Assembly: GCA_030621805.1 (NCBI GenBank)
Contig: JAUXGY010000044.1
Span: 1-9,329 of the forward strand
From: Kiritimatiellales bacterium
Lineage (GTDB): Bacteria > Verrucomicrobiota > Kiritimatiellia > Kiritimatiellales > Pontiellaceae
Length of the DNA stretch: 9,329 bases
Direction of reading: 5' to 3'
Positions 1-7,148 of this stretch are shown in pieces; the first letter of the stretch is position 1, and every line of letters starts with the position of its first letter. The position numbers were made by a program, and so were the translations under genes. Under the pieces are notes generated by a model. It had not been told where the DNA came from, searched no databases, and saw nothing but the letters and a program-made list of their open reading frames with translations.

Positions 1-306
1 AGAGGGGATGAAGAGCAGGCAACCTAGCGCGTACAAAACCAACCCCGTCAGGATACCGGCCTTGTAGCTGAAGCGCTTGATAAACAGGGCGGCAGGGATG
101 GCCATGACGCAATATCCGCCATAAAAAGCAAACTGCACCAACGAACTCTCGAAGTTGGTGATCAACAGGATGTTCTTGAATGCCGCTACCATGGGGTTGG
201 TGATATCGTTGGCAAATCCCCATAGCGAAAACAAAAAGGTAACCATCACAAACGACACTAAAAAGCTGGCCGGAATTACCGGTATTTTCTTCGCTGAATC
301 ACTCAT
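1..306 (-). CDS. fucP: FucP-type MFS sugar:H+ symporter (N-terminal part, cut by window edge)
   Basis: This is the first 102 residues of a multi-pass inner-membrane sugar transporter of the fucose/galactose/glucose:H+ symporter branch of the major facilitator superfamily. Hydrophobic segments lie at about residues 11-31, 51-71 and 80-100. Between them are the family-like strings LWGFANDITNP (28-38), SLVQFAFYGGY (55-65), IPAALF (70-75) and FSYKAGILTGLVLYALG (79-95), which resemble the first three helices of E. coli FucP. The ATG at 306-304 is preceded by AAGGAG (complement of 313-318) with a 6-nt spacer, a good ribosome site. From memory, the E. coli FucP proton-coupling Asp46 falls at Asn37 here, and Asp34 aligns with an Asn. 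Substrate could therefore be fucose or another hexose. The gene reads out of the window, so most of the protein is unseen. It lies 282 bp downstream of pckG, beyond the pckG terminator, and probably has its own promoter. Confidence 0.85.
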   Translation of the reverse strand, partial: MSDSAKKIPVIPASFLVSFVMVTFLFSLWGFANDITNPMVAAFKNILLITNFESSLVQFAFYGGYCVMAIPAALFIKRFSYKAGILTGLVLYALGCLLFIPS

Positions 307-335
307 CCTTTTCTCCTTTTTGATTCCAATTACAA

Positions 336-350
336 GTGCTCGCTGAGCAC
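336..350. promoter_or_regulatory. Perfect 6-bp dyad in the fucP leader (possible operator or leader hairpin)
   Basis: GTGCTC (336-341), GCT (342-344) and GAGCAC (345-350) form an exact inverted repeat ending 30 bp upstream of the fucP start codon. It could be a half-site pair for a sugar-responsive repressor such as a LacI- or GntR-type protein, or an mRNA hairpin just ahead of the ribosome site. Only the symmetry and position are seen; the role is inferred. Confidence 0.35.
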
Positions 351-398
351 CCACCGACACAGATAACTTGCTATGCTGAATTTCAAGTACGATAAGTT

Positions 399-427
399 AA
401 TGTATACGACTGTGTTTGGCTCTGCAA
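399..427 (-). promoter_or_regulatory. Possible promoter of the fucP-like gene
   Basis: Read on the minus strand, TTGCAG (complement of 422-427) and TACATT (complement of 399-404) are separated by 17 bp. They match the sigma-70 boxes at 3 and 4 of 6 positions. Transcription would start near 392 and give a leader of roughly 86 nt that includes the GTGCTC/GAGCAC dyad at 336-350. The boxes are mediocre and the call rests mainly on spacing and position. Confidence 0.3.
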
Positions 428-505
428 GTTTTTCACAGGTTGCCCTGAGATTTATGCACGGGAGCGATGATCTCGCTCGCAAAGTTTCCCGAGGGTCACC
501 GCCCC

Positions 506-528
506 CGGCTACAACATACGGCTACAAC
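506..528. repeat. Two 10-bp direct repeats, period 13
   Basis: CGGCTACAAC occurs at 506-515 and again at 519-528, separated by ATA. The pair sits between the pckG terminator and the region holding the fucP promoter. It may be a tandem binding site for an activator of the downstream permease, or just a short local duplication. Confidence 0.5.
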
Positions 529-532
529 GCAC

Positions 533-566
533 AAAAAAAGCGCCCCGCAATCGGGACGCTTTTTTT
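533..566 (-). terminator. Intrinsic terminator of pckG
   Basis: A 15-bp stem (533-547 with 552-566) closes on a 4-nt loop at 548-551, with an A7/T7 base that gives the terminal U run. Read on the minus strand, the only non-Watson-Crick position is a G-U wobble. Read on the plus strand the same position is a C-A mismatch, so the structure is better formed in pckG mRNA. It starts 22 bp after the pckG stop codon and separates pckG from the fucP-like gene. Confidence 0.9.
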
Positions 567-588
567 GGTTTTCAATCCGAGGATTGAA

Positions 589-2400
<1,812 letters not shown>

Positions 2401-2420
2401 GATGCTTAAACCTCCATTTA

Positions 2421-2470
2421 GTTTATAAACCCGTTTCTGTTAAAATGTCGCGGAAGAATATGTAAACGGG
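2421..2470. promoter_or_regulatory. Dyad symmetry around the pckG transcription start
   Basis: CCCGTTT (2430-2436) and AAACGGG (2464-2470) are exact inverted copies, with centres 34 bp apart. They flank the -10 box and the expected pckG start point near 2448. Immediately beside the first copy is the perfect 10-bp palindrome GTTTATAAAC (2421-2430), in the leader ahead of the ribosome site. The arrangement suggests an operator for a dimeric or tetrameric regulator responding to carbon status, but no regulator is identified. Confidence 0.35.
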
Positions 2471-2482
2471 GATGGATGTCAA
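2455..2482 (-). promoter_or_regulatory. Sigma-70-type promoter of pckG
   Basis: A perfect -35 box TTGACA (complement of 2477-2482) and a -10 box TATTCT (complement of 2455-2460) are separated by 16 bp on the minus strand. The expected start near 2448 gives a leader of about 48 nt containing the GGAGG ribosome site. The -35 box is the best in the window, and the position agrees with the gene start. Confidence 0.6.
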
Positions 2483-2561
2483 ACCTTGCCGCCTAAAAAA
2501 TAGGTTAGAAAATTATAAGGAAATACATAACCATTGCGCACCCTCTAATAGGGATTTAGGT

Positions 2562-2591
2562 TTGTATGCCTATCCCTTCACGAAATAATAA
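2562..2591 (+). promoter_or_regulatory. Possible promoter of the unknown gene at 2630
   Basis: TTGTAT (2562-2567) and TAATAA (2586-2591) lie 18 bp apart in an AT-rich stretch. A start near 2597 would give a leader of about 33 nt to the ATG at 2630. This would also place the in-frame TTG at 2600 almost at the transcript end, which argues against that codon as the start. The -10 box is AT-rich rather than clearly canonical. Confidence 0.3.
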
Positions 2592-2629
2592 TATCCCACT
2601 TGCCATACGCCATCGGATTCGTTTGTTTG

Positions 2630-3028
2630 ATGGGCATGCGACACCATAAAGCAAAAGAATGGGAACAAAAACTCAAACGCGTGTTCGACGAGATCGACGT
2701 AGCTCTGGAGCAGAAATATGGAGACCGCTTCAAGCGGCACCCTGCCCGCGCCGCGCATGGCAGCACCTCCAGTCGGGAGATGGATGGGCTCTTCAATGTT
2801 GGAGCCTCATACTCCGCAGGTTTCGGTTCCCGCTTCGGCCCCGGTTACGTCGTCGACATCCGCCTCTCCACCCTCCAGCGCATCCCAAAGGAACTCAAAC
2901 TGGAATTGCGCGAAAGGGTGCAGGCCATGCTAACGGAAAAACTCCCGTCGGCCTTTCCCGGCAAGCTGTTGCATATTGACAAAGAACGCCGACACCTGCG
3001 CATCCATGGCGACCTTAGCCTCGATTAA
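2630..3028 (+). CDS. Protein of unknown function, 132 aa
   Basis: I do not recognise this family. The product is a soluble-looking protein of 132 residues without a signal peptide or membrane segment. It has a basic amphipathic N-terminal helix (about residues 5-30, RHHKAKEWEQKLKRVFDEID). A Gly/Ser-rich centre (HPARAAHGSTSS at 37-48, then GLFNVGASYSAGFGSRFGPGYVVDIRLSTL at 53-82) has the look of a conserved core. A Lys/Glu-rich C-terminal helix and a short beta-like tail follow. The reading frame is open upstream to a TTG at 2600. I chose the first ATG because the extra residues are hydrophobic and the likely promoter ends near 2597. ATG 2636, two codons on, is equally possible, and none of these starts has a clear ribosome site. 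It is divergent from pckG and 104 bp ahead of tlyA, so it might share a transcript with tlyA. Confidence 0.75.
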   Translation: MGMRHHKAKEWEQKLKRVFDEIDVALEQKYGDRFKRHPARAAHGSTSSREMDGLFNVGASYSAGFGSRFGPGYVVDIRLSTLQRIPKELKLELRERVQAMLTEKLPSAFPGKLLHIDKERRHLRIHGDLSLD

Positions 3029-3132
3029 AGAAAACGTTCTTCATTCCACGCCTTCAAATTCATCCCTGACCATCCACACTATTCAGCGATTTAGAGTTGA
3101 TTCCGGGCGTTCAGTGGTTTGTTAATATCTTC

Positions 3133-3864
3133 ATGCCAAAAATACGATTAGACCAACTACTCGCCCAGCGCGGGTTAGTCGATAGCCGCGAACAGGCGCA
3201 ACGACTGATCCGCGCCGGAATGGTGCGCGTCAACGAACAACCCGCCAACAAACCGGGCCATCAATACCCAGACGATGCTGAACTCTTTGTGAAAGAGACT
3301 CAAAAATATGTTAGCCGCGGCGGACTCAAAATTGAAGGCGCGCATAAGGAATTTGAATTCCATCTCGACGGAACCGTCTGCCTCGACATTGGCTCCTCCA
3401 CCGGGGGGTTCACCGACTTCATGCTTCAGCACGGCGCGGTCAAAGTCTACGCCGTCGATTGCGGCACCAACCAGCTGCACTACAAATTGCGCTCCGACCC
3501 GCGCGTAGTCGTAATGGAAAACACCAATGCCCGATACATCACCGAAGAAGACATTCCCGAGAAGGCTGATTTTTGCAGCATCGACACCTCCTTCATTTCA
3601 CTCAAGCTGATCCTCCCGCCGCTCAAGCATTTAATGAAACCCGGCGGCCGCATCGTCTCGCTCATCAAGCCACAATTTGAAGCGGGCAAGGGGCAGGTTG
3701 GAAAAGGCGGAGTGGTGCGCGACCCCGCGATCCGCGAGGAAGTAATCGATAAGATTAAAACGTTCGGCACCCAAGAGCTCGGCTTTAAGTGGCTGGAGCT
3801 CTGCACCTCCCCCATCACCGGCCCCGCCGGAAACATTGAATATCTAGCCTACTGGGAGGTCTAG
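3133..3864 (+). CDS. tlyA: TlyA family rRNA (cytidine-2'-O)-methyltransferase
   Basis: TlyA proteins transfer a methyl group from S-adenosylmethionine to the 2'-OH of cytidines in rRNA (16S, and in some species 23S). Some were first described as haemolysins. The 243 residues show an N-terminal S4 RNA-binding domain (about 3-60, RLDQLLAQRGLVDSREQAQRLI). The linker RGGLK (62-66) leads into an FtsJ-like Rossmann methyltransferase with the SAM motif DIGSSTGGF (85-93). The catalytic tetrad described for mycobacterial TlyA is matched by Lys66, Asp151 (SIDTSFIS), Lys179 (LIKPQFEAGKGQVGKGGVVRD) and Glu236 (GNIEY). Length is close to the roughly 245-270 of the family. The frame extends upstream to a TTG at 3097, but MPKIRLDQLL at 3133 is the usual family start; no strong ribosome site is seen there. 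Its last 21 bp overlap the end of recN on the other strand. Modification of rRNA is inferred from family membership. Confidence 0.92.
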   Translation: MPKIRLDQLLAQRGLVDSREQAQRLIRAGMVRVNEQPANKPGHQYPDDAELFVKETQKYVSRGGLKIEGAHKEFEFHLDGTVCLDIGSSTGGFTDFMLQHGAVKVYAVDCGTNQLHYKLRSDPRVVVMENTNARYITEEDIPEKADFCSIDTSFISLKLILPPLKHLMKPGGRIVSLIKPQFEAGKGQVGKGGVVRDPAIREEVIDKIKTFGTQELGFKWLELCTSPITGPAGNIEYLAYWEV

Positions 3865-5511
3865 CCCCAGCATTTCCTGCGCGTGCTGGAGGGCGACTTC
3901 CGAACCACCTCCCAGCATGCGGGCGAGTTCGGCGGGTCGAGAATCGGCATCAAGCAGTTGGACTTCGGTGTAAGTTCGGCCATCCTGCACACTTTTGGAA
4001 ACGGCAAGGTGGGTGGTTCCGCATGCGGCAACTTGGGGCAGATGGGTAATACAAATGAGCTGATGGCATTCGGCTACCTGCGCGAGCTTACGACCGACCG
4101 CTCCGCCAATCTCACCGCCGACGTTAGCGTCGATTTCATCGAACACAAGAACAGGAATTTGGTCGTGCCGCGCAAGTACGGCCTTGGTGGCGAGCATAAC
4201 GCGGGAGATCTCGCCACTCGATGCAATCATACGCAATGGCCGCATATCCTCCCCCGCGTTGGGAGCAAAGCCAAAGTCGATTTCATCCATCCCAGAGGGG
4301 CCGGGTTCGCATGTGGAGAGCTGCACATCAAAGAAACCATGTTCAAAGCCGATATCAACAAGCTCCTTGGTGATGCACCCGGAGAGATTGTCGGCCACAT
4401 TTTCGCGCTGGGAGCGCAACTTGAGACCTGCGCGTTCAACCGCTTGAAAAACGACCTCGCGTTCGGCCTGCAACACCCCCCGTTTTTTATCACGCCCTCG
4501 CAAATCGGAAAGCTGTTGTTTCCACGTGGCACAATTCTGAATCACCTCTTCAACAGTTGCCCCATATTTACGCTTAAGGTTATGATAGGTCGTGAGGCGG
4601 TCATCGAGCCACTGCATGCGTTCGGGGCTGGCATCGATCCCGGCGGCGGAGGTTTCAATGGAACGTACGACCTCCTGCACAGACGTGACGGCCGTTTCGA
4701 TTTCAGCATGCCATTCATCGGCTTCGGGCATGAGCTTGATCAGTTGGTTCAGGCACTGCTGTGCGGCAACGAGGCCGTCGAATGCGCACCCCTCGCCTTC
4801 GGTGAGCGCTTGGACCGCTCCGTTGGCCAGCTCGATCACCTGCTGTGAATTAGCAATAATGCCGTGCTCTTCCTCGACCTCAGCATCTTCCTCGGCGGAA
4901 AGTTTGGCGGTTTCGATTTCGTTAACGCGATAGTCCAGAAACTCAATCTGCCGCTCTAAATCATCCTCATTGTCGGAGTTGAGATCCTGAATTTGTTTCT
5001 GGATTTCCCGGAGCTTTCGGTATTCGAAAAGGTAGGCGTCCTTGGTTTTGGCAACCTGCCCAAAGGCATCCAGGATGCTAAGTTGCACCGCGGGATCGAG
5101 TAGCGACTGGTGATCGTACGGGCCATGCATATCGACGAGCACATTGCCCAGCCGCTTGAGCACGCTAAGCGTTACGGGTTCGTCGTTGATCATGGTTTTA
5201 TTGGACGTCTCGGTAATGACGCGGCGAATGATCAGCAGGCCGCCATCGCACGACTCCAGGCCAATCTCCGTCAGGATGGCATCGATATGAGAGGAGTCGT
5301 CCAGTCCGAACTCGGCATATACGGAGCAGGAGGTTTCGCCGGTGCGGATCATCGACTTATCGGCCCGCTCGCCGAGCAGCAAGCGCAGTGCACCGATCAG
5401 GAGCGACTTGCCTGCACCTGTTTCACCGGTAATTACATTCAACCCGCCGTTGAAGCCGACCTGAACATCGTCCACGAGTGCAAGGTTCTTAATTTTCAGA
5501 TTCCTGAGCAT
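3844..5511 (-). CDS. recN: DNA repair protein RecN
   Basis: RecN is a cytosolic SMC-like ATPase recruited to DNA double-strand breaks, where it supports RecA-dependent recombination repair. The 555 residues match the family (E. coli about 553). The ATPase halves are complete: Walker A GETGAGKS (29-36), the DMHGPYDHQSLL box (127-138), ABC signature SSGEISR (431-437), Walker B VLVFDEID (454-461) and the His switch ITHLPQVA (488-495). The middle (about 155-380) is charged, helical and coiled-coil-like, interrupted by a short head region, as expected for the hairpin arm. Variations from better-known RecNs are PYD where QHE is usual in the HGQHEHQS box, and ANVGG after the Walker B. From memory the latter occurs in PVC-group RecNs. 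The start is the ATG at 5511, although no clear ribosome site precedes it. Gene order (65 bp after a membrane protein on the same strand) and the SOS-like box upstream of that gene suggest DNA-damage induction. Confidence 0.96.
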   Translation of the reverse strand: MLRNLKIKNLALVDDVQVGFNGGLNVITGETGAGKSLLIGALRLLLGERADKSMIRTGETSCSVYAEFGLDDSSHIDAILTEIGLESCDGGLLIIRRVITETSNKTMINDEPVTLSVLKRLGNVLVDMHGPYDHQSLLDPAVQLSILDAFGQVAKTKDAYLFEYRKLREIQKQIQDLNSDNEDDLERQIEFLDYRVNEIETAKLSAEEDAEVEEEHGIIANSQQVIELANGAVQALTEGEGCAFDGLVAAQQCLNQLIKLMPEADEWHAEIETAVTSVQEVVRSIETSAAGIDASPERMQWLDDRLTTYHNLKRKYGATVEEVIQNCATWKQQLSDLRGRDKKRGVLQAEREVVFQAVERAGLKLRSQRENVADNLSGCITKELVDIGFEHGFFDVQLSTCEPGPSGMDEIDFGFAPNAGEDMRPLRMIASSGEISRVMLATKAVLARHDQIPVLVFDEIDANVGGEIGGAVGRKLAQVAECHQLICITHLPQVAACGTTHLAVSKSVQDGRTYTEVQLLDADSRPAELARMLGGGSEVALQHAQEMLGLDLPVG

Positions 5512-5575
5512 AACGGTGCACAGTATTCAATGAAGGCGGGTAGTCGGCAAGTCTGGATTATGCAGACGGGGCAGA

Positions 5576-5956
5576 TTATTCTGGATTCGGGATATCCAGC
5601 TTGGCTCTCCGAAGTTCCTCACGGCGCTTTTCCTCGAACTCATTTAGGAAAATCACGAGAACACGAATAAAGAGGAGAACAAAGATGGGACCGCCGATAA
5701 AATAAAAGGCATCCGGCAAATCGAAGGAAGCCCGCGATGCGGCGGGACGGACGTTGGGGCGAGCCTGCTTTTTCAACTCTTCTACAGAAGGCAAATAGTC
5801 CACGGCTGAAAGGCCGTAAACCATGGTTACATTTGGCTCAGTCGAAAGCTCGCTCTCCAGAGATTCAATGCGCATATCCATCCCCTGTGCCAGAACGGAT
5901 AGTGTGCTACACAGAACCACCAGTCCAATGGTAAATCTATACCCCAAGTTTGCCAT
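5576..5956 (-). CDS. Small membrane protein of unknown function, upstream of recN
   Basis: I do not recognise this 126-residue protein. The N-terminus (about residues 7-23, FTIGLVVLCSTLSVLAQ) looks like a signal peptide or first membrane segment; Cys16 lacks a proper lipobox. A polar stretch (about 25-80) containing a short acidic helix follows and is probably periplasmic. Next comes a strong membrane helix (84-104, with Arg98 inside it) and a short charged tail (EFEEKRREELRRAK, 106-119), probably cytoplasmic. The frame opens upstream at a TTG (5998). I use the ATG at 5956 because a perfect TATAAT lies just upstream at 5973-5978, so the TTG would lie outside the transcript, and because the signal-like segment starts here. 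The gene is 64 bp ahead of recN on the same strand, and its promoter carries an SOS-like box. Single-helix membrane proteins under LexA control are often division inhibitors (YneA, SidA); such a role here is only inference. Confidence 0.75.
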   Translation of the reverse strand: MANLGYRFTIGLVVLCSTLSVLAQGMDMRIESLESELSTEPNVTMVYGLSAVDYLPSVEELKKQARPNVRPAASRASFDLPDAFYFIGGPIFVLLFIRVLVIFLNEFEEKRREELRRAKLDIPNPE

Positions 5957-6192
5957 TATACCGTAAAACCTAATTATATTATTGGAAATCCAGAACAAAC
6001 GTTCCGGTTATTTGATAAGGAAACTACCACAAATGATTGATTGTAGAATTAAAAATTCCATTATTTATTGAAGGGGTCTATTGCAAAGCCTTGAAAAGCC
6101 GCAGTTTCCATCTGAACCCGTATTAATTATTGCCTACCCATACCTGATCCTGCATAAATAGCGCCCTATTATAAAACGAAGGTTAGACGACT
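5957..6192. other. Divergent control region between the membrane protein/recN unit and the L,D-transpeptidase
   Basis: This 236-bp AT-rich spacer has no reading frame I would call. Its left end holds the TATAAT and SOS-like box for the leftward unit. On the right, TATTAT (6167-6172) with CTGATC (6144-6149, 17-bp spacer) is a weak candidate promoter for the rightward gene. GAAGG (6179-6182 region) is a weak ribosome site ahead of the ATG at 6193. A short AT-rich dyad (GAATT/AATTC, around 6046-6058) is too weak to interpret. Confidence 0.5.
5973..6005 (-). promoter_or_regulatory. Promoter with LexA-type SOS box upstream of the membrane protein and recN
   Basis: On the minus strand a perfect -10 box TATAAT (complement of 5973-5978) lies 17 bp from the ATG. 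Its -35 region (about 5996-6001, not a good consensus box) is covered by GAAC-AAAC-GTTC (5993-6004). With flanks (5992-6005) this matches the Bacillus/actinobacterial LexA site CGAAC-RNRY-GTTYC at 13 of 14 positions, the mismatch being the first base. A repressor bound there would block RNA polymerase. recN is one of the most widely SOS-regulated genes, so site and target fit. Binding by this organism's own LexA is not shown. Confidence 0.65.
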
Positions 6193-7128
6193 ATGAAACC
6201 AATTTATGCTGGCACCTACCAAGGCCGTGGACGCAAAAGATGGAAGATGATTTTCACCCTAATCATCCTCTTGCAGCTACTGGGTGTGGGCGTGTACCTC
6301 TATTCTAAATCCGAAAAATCCGATCCCAAGCCCACTCCTGAAGCATCAACCATGGAATTTGTTCCTGAAGGGCTTTCTCCCAAGTCCGTGACTCCAGCAC
6401 CCCCATCCCACTCCCCGGAAGCAAAGGGACTCGTTGCCGATGCCCAAGCGGCGATCGATGCGGGACAACTAGCCTCCGCTCAGTCCTCATTGAGCAAGGC
6501 TGTCTCACAAAGCTCCGACCCGGAAGCGGTCACGTTGCTCGGCGATGTCAACATGCAGTTGCTAAAGTCGGCGTTGATGATGCCCGGCAAGGAATACTAC
6601 GTCATTCAATCCGGCGACTATCTCCAGAAGATTTCCAAGAAATACAACACGACCGTGGCTCTACTCAAAACCATGAACGGCATGGAATCCGATGTCATTC
6701 GGCTTGGCGACCGCCTGCTTGTTTTCAACAGCACGTTTACGATCCGCGTATCCAAAAGCCGGAACGAACTCGATCTCATCAGCAACGGAAGAATTTTTAA
6801 ACGCTACAGCGTCGGGACTGGAAAATTTGGAAAGACCCCCGCGGTTAAATTTACGATCGTCGACAAAATTATCGAGCCCCCATGGACGCGCCCCGCCGAC
6901 AACAAACAAATTGAATATGGCGACCCCGAAAACGTACTTGGCTCTCGCTGGATGGCGATCAAGTCGGCCGACCATCCCGAGCTGACCGGTTTCGGCATCC
7001 ACGGAACGTGGGAGCGCAATAGCATTGGCCAGCAGTCGAGTGCAGGTTGCATCCGCATGTTGAACGAGGATGTTGAGGAACTTTTTGATCTGGTTCCGCG
7101 AAAAACATCGGTTATGATCGTCGAATAA
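6193..7128 (+). CDS. Membrane-anchored LysM / L,D-transpeptidase (YkuD domain)
   Basis: L,D-transpeptidases of the YkuD family act in the periplasm on peptidoglycan. They make 3-3 cross-links or attach or exchange stem-peptide partners through a catalytic cysteine. The 311 residues show a basic cytoplasmic start (GRGRKRWK, 11-18), one membrane helix (about 19-37), a Pro/Ser-rich linker (about 43-78) and a short helical TPR-like stretch (about 78-128). A LysM peptidoglycan-binding domain (YYVIQSGDYLQKISKKYNTT to LGDRLLVF, 135-178) and the YkuD domain (about 181-310) follow. The catalytic motif is intact: HGTWERNSIG (270-279) and SSAGCIRM (282-289), with nucleophile Cys286 and His270. A single anchor, binding domain and catalytic domain fit a cell-wall enzyme held at the membrane surface. 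It is 20 bp ahead of accA and likely cotranscribed with it. The exact reaction is not deducible from sequence alone. Confidence 0.93.
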   Translation: MKPIYAGTYQGRGRKRWKMIFTLIILLQLLGVGVYLYSKSEKSDPKPTPEASTMEFVPEGLSPKSVTPAPPSHSPEAKGLVADAQAAIDAGQLASAQSSLSKAVSQSSDPEAVTLLGDVNMQLLKSALMMPGKEYYVIQSGDYLQKISKKYNTTVALLKTMNGMESDVIRLGDRLLVFNSTFTIRVSKSRNELDLISNGRIFKRYSVGTGKFGKTPAVKFTIVDKIIEPPWTRPADNKQIEYGDPENVLGSRWMAIKSADHPELTGFGIHGTWERNSIGQQSSAGCIRMLNEDVEELFDLVPRKTSVMIVE

Positions 7129-7148
7129 ATTTTGGATAAGGAGCATTC

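Noticed and set aside
462..478. GAGCGA/TCGCTC 6-bp inverted repeat upstream of fucP
   Set aside because: It is perfect but short, with a 5-bp spacer and no link to a promoter box or T run; 6-bp dyads of this kind are expected by chance.
2725..2737. CCGCTT-C-AAGCGG inverted repeat
   Set aside because: It lies inside the coding sequence at an Arg-Phe-Lys-Arg string, with a one-base loop; it is explained by codon choice.
2570..2796. Short minus-strand frames of 62 and 72 codons in the pckG upstream region
   Set aside because: They overlap the better-supported plus-strand gene at 2630-3028 and show no motif or ribosome site.
3097..3132. Leaderless start or promoter (TTGATT, TTAATA) directly ahead of tlyA
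   Set aside because: Spacing of 19 bp and a start point on the ATG itself make it too speculative. tlyA may be read from the gene upstream.
3883..4848. 321-codon open frame on the plus strand
   Set aside because: It is antisense to recN, whose Walker, signature and His-switch motifs are all intact. No family features are seen in the plus-strand translation.
5515..5545. Weak promoter-like pair (TTGCCG, AATACT, 17-bp spacer) directly ahead of recN
   Set aside because: Both boxes match at only 4 of 6 positions and the leader would be 3-4 nt. The better promoter lies upstream of the preceding gene.
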